The translations under genes were made by a program, and so were the position numbers. DNA of 64,000 bases from contig NZ_VOUX01000033.1 in assembly GCF_008011855.1 (NCBI RefSeq), forward strand, positions 1,178,001 to 1,242,000, in the 5' to 3' direction. Shown here piece by piece: positions 36,720 to 46,117 of the stretch; position 1 is the first letter of the stretch; each line of letters opens with the position of its first letter. The notes beneath the pieces were generated by a model. That model was given only the letters and a program-made list of their open reading frames with translations, ran no database searches and was not told the DNA's origin. Source of the DNA: Serratia bockelmannii. Lineage in GTDB: Bacteria > Pseudomonadota > Gammaproteobacteria > Enterobacterales > Enterobacteriaceae.

Positions 36720-37028
36720 TTAACGATAAACGACCGTCATAACAGCAAGTTTCTTCTGTTGGTCTACCCACTTCATTTCGGTTGTGCCAAGATTCAGCGG
36801 AAGTTCTTTGCGTGTAGTATCAAAACCTGACAACGCTTGCTGGGCCTGATAATGCTGGCCGTTGCGGTAACATTGCGTATTCGCCTTAGAATCTGCAATC
36901 TTGACCGTGCAAGGACTTTCAACGATAGAGCCGACGAAGCGAATTACCCCACCGGCCACTCCTGCCTGACTCACTGCCGTCCATGAAAACAACATTCCTA
37001 CGATCAAAAATAACCGAAAGGTATTCAT
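36720..37028 (-). CDS. Miniature fimbrial subunit-like secreted protein
   Basis: 102 residues. The signal peptide ends near VSQAG, and the mature N-terminus reads GGVIRFVGSIVESPC, the classical start of type 1 pilins (G-x-V-x-F-x-G-x-V-x-x-x-P-C). The second Cys is only 16 residues on (usually about 40), and the C-terminus ends AVMTVVYR, with the alternating hydrophobics and penultimate Tyr of pilin donor strands. At 102 residues it is well below the usual 160-180, so it looks internally shortened. No usher or chaperone gene is near. DNA here is AT-richer than its neighbours. Confidence 0.65.
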   Translation of the reverse strand: MNTFRLFLIVGMLFSWTAVSQAGVAGGVIRFVGSIVESPCTVKIADSKANTQCYRNGQHYQAQQALSGFDTTRKELPLNLGTTEMKWVDQQKKLAVMTVVYR

Positions 37029-37346
37029 GGCAACCTCATTTTTAGTTAAGCCAATTTAACCATAGAGGATCTTGTTAGGAATAATCGCAAGGAAAGGGAC
37101 AGGATTTGATCGTTAATCGCGTCATTAACAATGTAAAAACAAGCTACTAACAAAAGTTAACCGTATCTAATACAGGGTTTTATCTAAGAATTTTCTTGCA
37201 AAGAAAGGTGGATTTTATCGGTTGAAAAGCGCAGGGTGACGTGCAAAATTTGCGAGATAGAGCACAAATTAAATCGCGGTCGTTTCACCGATACGGCTGC
37301 GTAACTCATTTATTAAGCAGGTTAATTTTTGCGCCAGGAATGATTA
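37029..37346. other. AT-rich intergenic region upstream of yeiR
   Basis: About 318 bp between the divergent pilin-like gene and yeiR. It is markedly AT-rich, with no open frame of note, no strong hairpin and no repeat. It must hold both promoters. I looked for a Zur-like palindrome, because yeiR relatives are often zinc-regulated, and saw none. Confidence 0.5.
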
Positions 37347-38321
37347 ATGACCAAAACCAATTTGATTACCGGTTTCCTCGGCAGCGGTAAAACCACCACT
37401 ATCCGCCATTTGCTGGCTCATAAACCCGAACATGAACGCTGGGCGGTATTGGTCAATGAATTCGGCGAGATCGGCATCGACGGCGCGCTGCTGGCAGACA
37501 GCGGCGCGGTGCTCAAAGAGATCCCCGGCGGTTGCATGTGCTGCGTCAACGGCCTGCCGATGCAGGTGGGCTTGAATATGCTGTTGCAACAGGCCAAACC
37601 GGACCGGCTGCTGATCGAGCCGACCGGGCTAGGACACCCGAAGCAAATCCTGTCGCTGCTGACCCAGGAGAGCTATGCCGGCTGGATCGATCTGCAGGCC
37701 ACGCTGTGCCTGCTGGATGCCCGCCAGCTTAGCCAACCCCGCTACCGCGACAACGAAAATTTCCGCGATCAGCTGGCCGCGGCCGACGTTATTCTGGCCA
37801 GCAAAAACGACACCTATCAACCGCAAGACAGACTGGCGCTGGAAGCCTGGAGGGCGCAAGATTCGCTGCAGCGGCCCTGCTACGCCATCGCGCAAGGCGA
37901 AGCAGATGTCGCGCTGTTGTCACTTCCTCGCACAAATCGTACAGAATTGCCGGACGCGCAGCATCATCATGGTCAGGCGAAAAAGCAGGGGCTGGCGGCG
38001 CTGCGGCTGCCGGAACACGCCCGTTGGCGGCGAGCGCTGAACGAAGGGCAAGGCTTCACCAGCTGCGGCTGGATTTTTGACGGCGACACCCGGTTCGATA
38101 CCGTCGGTTTCATGGAGTGGGTGCGGCTGGCGCCGGTCGAACGAATCAAAGGCGTGGTGCGCATCCCCGAAGGCACATTGCTGATCAATCGCCAGGGGCA
38201 GGATCTCAACATCGAAACCCGCCCGCTCGCACCGCTCGACAGCCGAATTGAACTGATCCACAGCGAAAATGCCGATTGGAACGCCCTGCAATCCGCCTTG
38301 TTTAAGATTCGTTTAAGTTAA
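37347..38321 (+). CDS. yeiR: COG0523-family zinc-binding GTPase YeiR
   Basis: 324 residues (E. coli YeiR 328). It is a G3E GTPase with Walker A GFLGSGKTTT (about 8-17) and the metal motif GGCMCC at about 61-66, followed by NGLPMQVGLN; a His-rich stretch HHHGQ lies near residue 210. The family delivers metal to client enzymes; YeiR binds zinc. It is followed by lpxT and mepS, as in E. coli. Confidence 0.92.
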   Translation: MTKTNLITGFLGSGKTTTIRHLLAHKPEHERWAVLVNEFGEIGIDGALLADSGAVLKEIPGGCMCCVNGLPMQVGLNMLLQQAKPDRLLIEPTGLGHPKQILSLLTQESYAGWIDLQATLCLLDARQLSQPRYRDNENFRDQLAAADVILASKNDTYQPQDRLALEAWRAQDSLQRPCYAIAQGEADVALLSLPRTNRTELPDAQHHHGQAKKQGLAALRLPEHARWRRALNEGQGFTSCGWIFDGDTRFDTVGFMEWVRLAPVERIKGVVRIPEGTLLINRQGQDLNIETRPLAPLDSRIELIHSENADWNALQSALFKIRLS

Positions 38322-38338
38322 ACCCCGTACCGTTGCCC

Positions 38339-38370
38339 CCCGGTTGTCGCAGGGCAACCGGGTTTTGTTT
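38339..38370 (+). terminator. Terminator after yeiR
   Basis: CCCGGTTG (38339-38346) pairs with CAACCGGG (38355-38362), followed by TTTTGTTT. Confidence 0.85.
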
Positions 38371-38399
38371 CGTTTTCATTTTTCCAACAGGTTTATGTC

Positions 38400-39110
38400 A
38401 TGACACGCCGCAATTTACCCTTCATTCTCTTCTTCAATTTACTGGGCGTTGCGCTGTTTCTGTCCTGGTTCCTGCCGGCCAATCACGGCGGCTGGTTTAC
38501 CCTGGATTCGGCGATCTTCTTCTTCTTTAACCGCCATCTGGCCACCGACCCGGCGTTTTTGCACCTGGTCGCCATCACCAACAACCGCGCGTTCGACGCG
38601 ATCTCGCTGCTCGCCATGGGGCTGCTGTATCTGTACTTTTATCTGAAGCAGGACGCCGCCGGCCGCCGCCGTCTGGTGATCACCGGCGTGGTGATGCTGC
38701 TGACCGCCGTGGTGCTGAACCAGCTTGGCCATCTGCTGCCGGTGAAGCATCCAAGCCCCACCCTGACCTTTGACAATATCAATCGCGTCAGCGAACTGAC
38801 CGGCATCCCCACTAAGGACGCTTCCGGCGACAGCTTCCCCGGCGACCACGGCATGATGCTGATTATTTTTTCCTGCTTTATGCTGCGCTATTTCGGCCGC
38901 GGCGCCTTTGCCATCGCCCTGCTGATTACGCTGGTCTTCTCATTGCCACGCGTGATGATTGGCGCCCACTGGTTTACCGATATCGCCGTCGGCTCGCTGT
39001 CCGTGGTGCTGGTTGGTGCCAGCTGGGTGCTGATGACGCCTTGCAGCGACTGGATCGTCGATCGGTTGAACCGCCTGTTGCCCGGCAAGCACCGTCCCAG
39101 CCAACCATAA
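38400..39110 (+). CDS. lpxT: Kdo2-lipid A phosphotransferase LpxT
   Basis: 236 residues (E. coli 237) with six membrane segments and a PAP2 phosphatase/phosphotransferase fold. The three-part active site is visible: KHPSPTLTF, SGDSFPGDHG and RVMIGAHWFTDIAVGS. It transfers phosphate from undecaprenyl pyrophosphate to the 1-phosphate of lipid A at the outer face of the inner membrane. It lies between yeiR and mepS. Confidence 0.94.
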   Translation: MTRRNLPFILFFNLLGVALFLSWFLPANHGGWFTLDSAIFFFFNRHLATDPAFLHLVAITNNRAFDAISLLAMGLLYLYFYLKQDAAGRRRLVITGVVMLLTAVVLNQLGHLLPVKHPSPTLTFDNINRVSELTGIPTKDASGDSFPGDHGMMLIIFSCFMLRYFGRGAFAIALLITLVFSLPRVMIGAHWFTDIAVGSLSVVLVGASWVLMTPCSDWIVDRLNRLLPGKHRPSQP

Positions 39111-39520
39111 TATGCATTTATGACTCATACCGGGAGGTGCCCGCCTCCCGGCCTTTCCCCCTTCGCCGAGCGCAAAATGTCGCCACCAGTCGTTAACGCT
39201 TTTGCAACCTGATTTCACGCCAGATTCATACATCGGACAATTGGCGTTTTTTATATGAAGATTTACATTATGTTACATCACAAATTCATATAAAAAAGAC
39301 GGGAAAAAGGCTCGCAATCCCCTATTTGTTCCGGTAATCTCAGATGCGTTTGTGCCTGGTTTAAGTCGAATCAGTATGGAATCCGATAAAAATGTGCGTT
39401 CTCGCACGTTTTCAACGGTAACTGGTTGTCGATGCAACAGGTGCGGACTAGGCTCGTTCCGTTTGGCATTTTTCAGGTAGCGACTTTCGTCGTTAAGGAC
39501 TTCAAGGGAAAACAACAACA
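39111..39520. other. Intergenic region between lpxT and mepS
   Basis: 410 bp. Near the start, CCGGGAGG (39130-39137) pairs with CCTCCCGG (39144-39151) with a weak T-stretch after it, probably ending lpxT transcription. From about 39195 on it is AT-rich and should carry the mepS promoter. A minus-strand frame of 82 codons (39273-39521) has no recognisable product and is not called. Confidence 0.55.
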
Positions 39521-40096
39521 ATGGTCAAATCTCAACCGTTTCTGAGATATTTTTTGCGGGTAGTCCCTGCAATTGCCGCTGCGGTTATGCTGTCAGCGTG
39601 CAGCTCGACTCACACTTCGAACTTGAATAACGCACAAACTGAGATGCGTGCAGTTAATGACAAAGACGGTCTTTTACTGCAAGCCTCTCAGGATGAATTC
39701 GAAGCGATGGTCCGCAACGTTGACGTCAAGTCAAAGATTATGGATCAGTACGCGGACTGGAAAGGCGTTCGCTACCGCTTAGGCGGTGACACCAAGCGCG
39801 GCATCGATTGCTCGGCGTTTGTACAGCGCACCTTCCGCGAACAGTTCGGTATGGATTTACCGCGTTCTACCTATGAACAGGAAGATCTCGGCAAGAAAAT
39901 CCAGCGCACCAAGCTGCGCGCCGGCGATTTAGTGCTGTTCCGCGCCGGTTCTACCGGGCGCCATGTCGGCATCTATTTAGGTAACGATCAGTTCGTTCAC
40001 GCTTCTACCAGCAGTGGCGTCATGATTTCCAAGCTGACCGATAACTATTGGAATAAACGTTATCGAGAAGCACGCCGAGTGTTGACCAACGGCTGA
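39521..40096 (+). CDS. mepS: Murein DD-endopeptidase/LD-carboxypeptidase MepS
   Basis: 191 residues (E. coli Spr/MepS 188). It is an outer-membrane lipoprotein: lipobox LSAC (Cys at about residue 27). The NlpC/P60 domain carries catalytic Cys in [10 protein letters not shown], His in RHVGIYLG and a third polar residue in FVHASTSSG. It cuts D-Ala-mDAP cross-links to allow insertion of new peptidoglycan; its level is normally set by Prc/NlpI proteolysis. Confidence 0.96.
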   Translation: MVKSQPFLRYFLRVVPAIAAAVMLSACSSTHTSNLNNAQTEMRAVNDKDGLLLQASQDEFEAMVRNVDVKSKIMDQYADWKGVRYRLGGDTKRGIDCSAFVQRTFREQFGMDLPRSTYEQEDLGKKIQRTKLRAGDLVLFRAGSTGRHVGIYLGNDQFVHASTSSGVMISKLTDNYWNKRYREARRVLTNG

Positions 40097-40140
40097 CGGC
40101 GCAACGCCCTGAAGATCCTGAATACCAAACGAGCGATAAG

Positions 40141-40166
40141 CGCCGCCTACGGGCGGCGTTTTTTTT
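40141..40166 (+). terminator. Terminator after mepS
   Basis: CGCCGCC/GGGCGGCG with a TAC loop is followed by eight Ts. The following 40167-40508 (342 bp) is AT-rich, contains no gene I can support, and should hold the rtn promoter. Confidence 0.92.
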
Positions 40167-40508
40167 GGCTGTCAAATGGGTATCATCAAGATTGATCCCT
40201 GCCTTATCGTCACCGTTCCCCACTTAACACTGCCGCACGTCGTTATTTTGATAAACTGTTGGCAGGAAATCGCGCCATCGAGGAAAAACTCGCCTATTAT
40301 CGTCAGATGACGGCAACGGCGCCCCGGCGTTATTTAAAACGTTTCCGCTTAAAATAGGCGCATTATATTTCTGTCGGCGACGTCGCGTATTTAAACGGCG
40401 CCGCCGGTTGGTTCGGGATAAAAAGTCAAAAATGAAAAAAAAGCCGTTTGCACAATCCATTAACTGGCTGTGCGACACCCCTGACGCCCGGTTGCAGAGG
40501 ACTCGGTT

Positions 40509-42095
40509 ATGGGCTTGAAAAGAGCTTTTGCCCGCAGCGTGTCTCACCGACAGCGCAGCCTGGCTAAAAGCGGTGTCGCTGCCCTGGTATTTTTTACGCT
40601 CTTCACTGCGGTCACGCTTTCTTTGATCAACCACCAGCGCACGCAATATCAACACAAGGTCGAAGCGCGTACGCAAAAATTCACGCTGGGTTATATCTCG
40701 CACCTGACGGCAGTGATGCAGCAAATGATGCCGCTGCTGGACAAGCCTTGCCTCTCCAGCCAGTCGGATATTACCTACCAAGCGGCCTTTACCAGCGGCG
40801 TGCGCACCTTCCTGTTGGTAAAAGGCGGCTACGCCTATTGCTCTTCCGCCACCGGTGACATGATGTTGCCGATGAAAAATCTCTACCAGGAAATCGACTG
40901 GGATCTGCCTTTGGATCTGAAGCTGCAGCAGGGCACGCCGATCGTACCGAACAAACCGGCGGTTGCGGTTTGGCTGCGGCATCCCGGCGAAAAGGCCACC
41001 GGCATCCTCGCTACGTTGGACATCGATCTGATGCCCTACTTACTGTTCACCTCGCATGACGAACAGGCGCCGGGCATCGCCATCGTGATGGGCAACCGCG
41101 CCCTGACCACCTTCAGCCCAAACCTGATGCCGGTCGATCAACTGCCGAAAGGCAAGGCGGATACCCTGACGATGCCCAATCTGCCGCTGACCATCCTGTT
41201 CTACAACGAGAAACTGACGCCCAATGACATTCGCCTGACGCTGCTGGGCAGCCTGGTGCTGTCACTGATGATTGGCGTGCTCTGCTACTATATGCTGCTG
41301 TTGCGGCAAAGCCCGGAGCGTGCGCTGCTGCGCGGCATCAAGCGCAACGAGTTCTTTATCGAATACCAGCCGGTGTTCCATACCGACAGCAACAGCATTG
41401 GTGGGCTGGAAGCGCTGATCCGCTGGCAGCATCCGCTCGAGGGCCGCATCCCGCCCGATGTCTTTATCCCCTACGCCGAAAGCAACGGGCTGATCGTGCC
41501 GCTTACCCGCCATCTGTTCAGGCTGATCGCCGAAGATGCGCCGCAGCTCGCCAAAGCGCTGCCACGGGGAGGCAAAGTCGGTCTCAATATTTCCCCAGCC
41601 CACCTTAGCGCGCCGTCGTTCCATCAGGACGTGTATGAACTACTGACGCAGCTGCCGGGCGATTACTTTACGCTGGTGTTTGAAATCACCGAACGCGGCA
41701 TGGTGGAAGAAGAGAGCGCGCTGGCGGAGTTCGACTGGCTGCACAAACAGGGTATCGAGATCGCGGTGGACGATTTCGGCACCGGGCACAGCGCGTTGAT
41801 CTATCTTGAGCGCTTCACCATGGATTACCTGAAGATCGATCGCGGCTTCGTCAACACCATCGGCCAGGATACGGTCACCGCGCCGGTGCTGGATGCGGTG
41901 ATCTCGCTGGCGAAAAAGCTGAAAATGCTGACGGTGGCCGAGGGCGTGGAAACCGCCGAGCAGATGCAGTTCCTGCAAGAACACGGCGTCAACTTCATGC
42001 AGGGCTACTACTTCAGCAAGCCGCTGAGCATCGATGATTTCGTCGCTTACTGCAATGCTAATCAGGTCTTTGATTATCAGGAAAAAAATAGTTAA
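40509..42095 (+). CDS. rtn: Cyclic di-GMP phosphodiesterase (PdeN/Rtn)
   Basis: 528 residues (E. coli 518). An N-terminal membrane segment (about 18-38) leads to a periplasmic CSS domain with the CSS motif in YCSSATG, a second membrane segment (about 240-260) and a cytoplasmic EAL domain. EAL residues are intact: LEALIRWQHP, EITERGMVEE and VDDFGTGHSAL with LKIDRGFV. It should hydrolyse c-di-GMP under control of the periplasmic disulfide state. Position after mepS matches E. coli. Confidence 0.92.
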   Translation: MGLKRAFARSVSHRQRSLAKSGVAALVFFTLFTAVTLSLINHQRTQYQHKVEARTQKFTLGYISHLTAVMQQMMPLLDKPCLSSQSDITYQAAFTSGVRTFLLVKGGYAYCSSATGDMMLPMKNLYQEIDWDLPLDLKLQQGTPIVPNKPAVAVWLRHPGEKATGILATLDIDLMPYLLFTSHDEQAPGIAIVMGNRALTTFSPNLMPVDQLPKGKADTLTMPNLPLTILFYNEKLTPNDIRLTLLGSLVLSLMIGVLCYYMLLLRQSPERALLRGIKRNEFFIEYQPVFHTDSNSIGGLEALIRWQHPLEGRIPPDVFIPYAESNGLIVPLTRHLFRLIAEDAPQLAKALPRGGKVGLNISPAHLSAPSFHQDVYELLTQLPGDYFTLVFEITERGMVEEESALAEFDWLHKQGIEIAVDDFGTGHSALIYLERFTMDYLKIDRGFVNTIGQDTVTAPVLDAVISLAKKLKMLTVAEGVETAEQMQFLQEHGVNFMQGYYFSKPLSIDDFVAYCNANQVFDYQEKNS

Positions 42096-42184
42096 TCTTT
42101 AGGCAACTTTACCCTGCGCCCACCCGAAGAATGTTATGCTGGGCGCAGGTTGTACCTTATTCCACAGCAGGAGCTTACCGTCCG

Positions 42185-43993
42185 ATGTCCGTGCGCATTT
42201 TCGCTGCTCTGGTGCTCTCGGCACTGAGTTTCGGTCTGCAGGCCGAAGCCCTCAACGAAAGCTACGCTTTCGCCCTGCTCGGTGAACCGAAATACGCCAC
42301 CGACTTCAGCCATTTCGACTACGTCAACCCGGCGGCGCCCAAAGGCGGCGACGTACGGCTGGCGGCCATCGGCACCTACGACAACTTCAACCGTTTCGCT
42401 ACCCGCGGCGTACCCGGCGAGCGCACGATGGAGCTGTACGATACGCTGTTCACCAACTCCGACGACGAACCCGGCAGCTATTACCCGTTGATTGCCGAAT
42501 CGGCCCGTTTCCCGGCCGACATGCGCTGGATGGAATTGGATATCAACGCCCGCGCCCGCTTCCAGGACGGCAGCCCGATCACCGCCGCCGACGTGGCCTT
42601 TACTTTCAATAAATTCATGACCGAAGGCGTACCGCAGTTTCGCTCCTTTTACAAAGGCGTCACGGTCAAGGCCATTTCCCGGCTGACGGTGCGCATCGAG
42701 CTGCCTAAGGCAAATCGCGATCAAATCCTCAGCCTGCTCAGCCTGCGCGTATTGCCGGAAAGCTTCTGGAAAAACCATAAGCTCAACGAACCGCTCAGCA
42801 CCCCGCCGCTCGCCAGCGGCCCGTACAAAATCGGCGATTACCGCCTCGGCCAGTACATCACCTATCAGCGGGTGCGCGACTACTGGGCCGCCAACCTACC
42901 GGTGAATCGCGGCCGCTATAACTTCGACAGCATTCGCTACGATTATTACCTGGACGATAAAGTGGCGCTGGAAGCCTTCAAGGCCGGCGCTTATGATTTC
43001 CGCATCGAGCCGTCGCCCAAGAGCTGGGCCACCCAGTATCAGGGCGGTAATTTCGCGCGCAACTACATCATCAAACAGGACGAAACCAATCAGGCGGCAC
43101 AGAATACCCGCTGGCTGGCGTTTAACCTGCAAAAACCGCTGTTCGCCGATCGTCGGGTACGGGAAGCGATCGGCCTGGCTTTCGACTTCAACTGGATGAA
43201 CAAAGCGCTGTATTACAACGCCTATCAGCGCGCCGACAGCTATTTCCAAAACACCGCCTACGCCGCCCGCGGCTACCCGGACGCCGCTGAACTGGCCTTG
43301 CTGGCGCCACTCAAAGGGCAGATACCGCCAGAGGTGTTTACCAGCATCTACCAACCGCCCTCCTCCGACGGCAGCGGCAACGATCGGCAAAACCTGCTGA
43401 AGGCGACCCAACTGCTGAAAGAAGCCGGTTGGGTGGTCAAAAATCAAAAGTTGGTCAATGCCAAAACCGGCCAGCCGTTCACCTTTGAACTGATGCTGCT
43501 GAGCGGCAGCAACTTCCAGTACGTGTTGCCGTTTCGCCACAACCTGCAGCGGTTGGGCATCGAGATGCAAATCCGCGAGATTGACGCCTCGCAGTACACC
43601 CGCCGCATGCGCGAGCGTGATTTCGACATGATGTCGACGGTGTACATGGCGATGCCGTTCCCCAGCGCCGATCTGCAAATCCTGTGGGATTCGCAGTACA
43701 TCGACTCCAGCTACAACACGGCCGGCGTCAAGGACCCGGCGGTCGACAGCCTGGTCAGGCAAATCGCTGCCCATCAGGGCGACGAAAAAGCCCTGTTGCC
43801 GCTCGGCCGCGCGCTGGACCGGGTGCTGACCTGGAACAACTACATGCTGCCGATGTGGTACTCCAACCACGATCGCTATGCCTATTGGGACAAATTCTCC
43901 ACGCCGTCGATCCGCCCGGCCTATGCGATTGGCTTCGACAACTGGTGGTACGACGTCAACAAGGCGGCGCGCTTACCGGCTCAGCGGCAATAA
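42185..43993 (+). CDS. yejA: Peptide ABC transporter substrate-binding protein YejA
   Basis: 602 residues from the ATG at 42185 (E. coli 604), preceded by AGGAG at 42168-42172; the frame is open from 42131. The signal peptide ends near LQAEA. It has a family 5 solute-binding fold with YAFALLGEPKYATDFSHFDY at the mature N-terminus. The E. coli YejABEF system imports microcin C and antimicrobial peptides. Four genes yejABEF follow in a tight operon. Confidence 0.94.
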   Translation: MSVRIFAALVLSALSFGLQAEALNESYAFALLGEPKYATDFSHFDYVNPAAPKGGDVRLAAIGTYDNFNRFATRGVPGERTMELYDTLFTNSDDEPGSYYPLIAESARFPADMRWMELDINARARFQDGSPITAADVAFTFNKFMTEGVPQFRSFYKGVTVKAISRLTVRIELPKANRDQILSLLSLRVLPESFWKNHKLNEPLSTPPLASGPYKIGDYRLGQYITYQRVRDYWAANLPVNRGRYNFDSIRYDYYLDDKVALEAFKAGAYDFRIEPSPKSWATQYQGGNFARNYIIKQDETNQAAQNTRWLAFNLQKPLFADRRVREAIGLAFDFNWMNKALYYNAYQRADSYFQNTAYAARGYPDAAELALLAPLKGQIPPEVFTSIYQPPSSDGSGNDRQNLLKATQLLKEAGWVVKNQKLVNAKTGQPFTFELMLLSGSNFQYVLPFRHNLQRLGIEMQIREIDASQYTRRMRERDFDMMSTVYMAMPFPSADLQILWDSQYIDSSYNTAGVKDPAVDSLVRQIAAHQGDEKALLPLGRALDRVLTWNNYMLPMWYSNHDRYAYWDKFSTPSIRPAYAIGFDNWWYDVNKAARLPAQRQ

Positions 43994-44002
43994 GGAGTCG
44001 GA

Positions 44003-45094
44003 ATGGCGGCCTATCTGATACGCAGACTGTTATTGGTGATCCCCACGCTGTGGGCGATCATCACCATCAACTTTTTTATCGTGCAAATCGCGCCCGGTGG
44101 CCCGGTGGATCAGGCCATCGCCGCCATCGAGCTGGGGCACGGCAGCGGTTTTGGCAGCGGCGGTGTCGGCGAAGGCCTGGGCCATGCCCGGACGGGCATC
44201 GCGGCAGGCGACGGCCAATATCGCGGTTCGCGCGGCCTGGATCCGGAGGTGATCGCCGAGATCACCCAACGGTACGGCTTCGACAAACCGCTGCACGAAC
44301 GCTACTTCACCATGCTGTGGAACTATATGCGCTTCGACTTCGGCGACAGCCTGTTTCGCGGCGCTTCGGTGATGCAACTGATTAGCCAGAGCCTGCCGGT
44401 CTCCATCACGCTGGGCCTTTGGAGCACGCTGATCATCTATCTGGTGTCGATCCCGCTCGGCATCCGCAAGGCCGTCCACAACGGCAGCGCATTCGATACC
44501 TGGAGCAGCACGCTGATCATCATCGGCTACGCCATTCCGGCTTTCCTGTTCGCTATCCTGATGATCGTGCTGTTCGCCGGCGGCAGCTACCTCGACTGGT
44601 TCCCGCTGCGCGGCCTGGTGTCCAGCAACTTCGACACCCTCTCGTGGCCGGCGAAGATCGCCGACTACCTGTGGCACATCACATTGCCGGTGCTGGCGAC
44701 GGTGCTCGGCGGCTTCGCCACCCTGACCATGCTGACCAAAAACGCGTTCCTTGATGAGATCCGCAAGCAGTACGTCACCACCGCCCGCGCCAAAGGGCTG
44801 GACGAAAAAAAGATCCTGTACCGCCACGTGTTCCGCAACGCCATGCTGCTGGTGATCGCCGGTTTTCCGGCCACCTTTATCAGCATGTTCTTTACCGGAT
44901 CGCTGCTGATTGAGGTGATGTTCTCGCTCAACGGCCTGGGGCTGCTGGGCTACGACGCCACGCTGCAGCGCGACTACCCGGTGATGTTCGGCACGCTGTA
45001 TATCTTCACCCTGATCGGCCTGCTGTTGAACATCCTCAGCGATGTCACCTACACCCTGGTCGATCCGCGCATTGACTTCGAGGCCCGCCAATGA
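44003..45094 (+). CDS. yejB: Peptide ABC transporter permease YejB
   Basis: 363 residues (E. coli 364) with six membrane segments and a DppB-type fold. It has a glycine-rich periplasmic stretch at about 50-80, as in E. coli, and the EAA-like loop [16 protein letters not shown] that contacts YejF. It starts nine bases after yejA and overlaps yejE by four. Confidence 0.94.
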   Translation: MAAYLIRRLLLVIPTLWAIITINFFIVQIAPGGPVDQAIAAIELGHGSGFGSGGVGEGLGHARTGIAAGDGQYRGSRGLDPEVIAEITQRYGFDKPLHERYFTMLWNYMRFDFGDSLFRGASVMQLISQSLPVSITLGLWSTLIIYLVSIPLGIRKAVHNGSAFDTWSSTLIIIGYAIPAFLFAILMIVLFAGGSYLDWFPLRGLVSSNFDTLSWPAKIADYLWHITLPVLATVLGGFATLTMLTKNAFLDEIRKQYVTTARAKGLDEKKILYRHVFRNAMLLVIAGFPATFISMFFTGSLLIEVMFSLNGLGLLGYDATLQRDYPVMFGTLYIFTLIGLLLNILSDVTYTLVDPRIDFEARQ

Positions 45095-46116
45095 GCCGCC
45101 TTAGCCCGATCAACCAGGCGCGCTGGGCGCGTTTTCGCCGCAATCGCCGCGGCTACTGGTCGCTGTGGATCTTTCTGGTGCTGTTCACCCTGAGCCTGGC
45201 CGCCGATCTGATCGCCAACGACAAACCGCTGTTGGTGCGTTATGAAGGCCGGTTATACCTGCCGTTTATGATTAGCTACAGCGAAACCGCCTTCGGCGGC
45301 GAACTGAATACCGAAGCCGACTATCAGGATCCGTTCGTCCAGCGGCAGATCGAACGGCACGGCTGGGCGGTCTGGGCGCCGATCCGTTTCAGCTACGACA
45401 CCATCAACTTCGCCACCGAGGTGCCCTTCCCTTCGCCGCCTTCGCGCCATAACCTGCTGGGCACCGACAGCAACGGCGGCGATGTGCTGGCTCGGGTGCT
45501 GTACGGTTTTCGCATCTCGATGCTGTTCGGCCTGGCGTTGACGCTGTTTTCCAGCCTGATCGGCGTGTGCGTCGGCGCGACCCAGGGGTATTACGGCGGG
45601 CGTTTCGACCTGTGGGGGCAGCGATTTATCGAAGTGTGGTCGGGCATGCCGACGCTGTTTCTGATCATCCTGTTGTCGAGCATCGTCCAGCCCAATTTCT
45701 GGTGGCTGCTCGGCATCACCATCCTGTTCGGCTGGATGAGCCTGGTGGGCGTAGTGCGCGCCGAATTCTTGCGCACCCGCAACTTTGACTACATCCGCGC
45801 CGCGCGCGCCATGGGCGTGCCGGATCGCGTGATCATGTCCCGCCATATGCTGCCTAACGCCACGGTGGCGACGCTGACCTTCCTGCCGTTTATCCTTTGC
45901 GGCTCGATCACCACCCTGACGTCGCTCGATTTCCTCGGCTTCGGGCTGCCGATAGGCTCGCCGTCGCTCGGCGAATTGCTGCTGCAAGGCAAAAACAATC
46001 TGCAGGCGCCGTGGCTCGGTATCACCGCCTTCTTGGTATTGGCAGTGCTGCTGTCGTTATTAATCTTTATCGGCGAAGCGGTGCGCGACGCCTTTGACCC
46101 CAGCAAGGCGCATTGA
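45091..46116 (+). CDS. yejE: Peptide ABC transporter permease YejE
   Basis: 341 residues (E. coli 341), DppC-type permease. A long periplasmic loop (about 45-130) is followed by [20 protein letters not shown] and the EAA loop [16 protein letters not shown]. It pairs with YejB; the start overlaps the yejB stop. Confidence 0.94.
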   Translation: MSRLSPINQARWARFRRNRRGYWSLWIFLVLFTLSLAADLIANDKPLLVRYEGRLYLPFMISYSETAFGGELNTEADYQDPFVQRQIERHGWAVWAPIRFSYDTINFATEVPFPSPPSRHNLLGTDSNGGDVLARVLYGFRISMLFGLALTLFSSLIGVCVGATQGYYGGRFDLWGQRFIEVWSGMPTLFLIILLSSIVQPNFWWLLGITILFGWMSLVGVVRAEFLRTRNFDYIRAARAMGVPDRVIMSRHMLPNATVATLTFLPFILCGSITTLTSLDFLGFGLPIGSPSLGELLLQGKNNLQAPWLGITAFLVLAVLLSLLIFIGEAVRDAFDPSKAH

Positions 46117-46117
46117 T

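Noticed and set aside
39273..39521. 82-codon minus-strand frame between lpxT and mepS
   Set aside because: It lies in the expected mepS promoter and leader, has no ribosome-binding site and shows no recognisable protein features.
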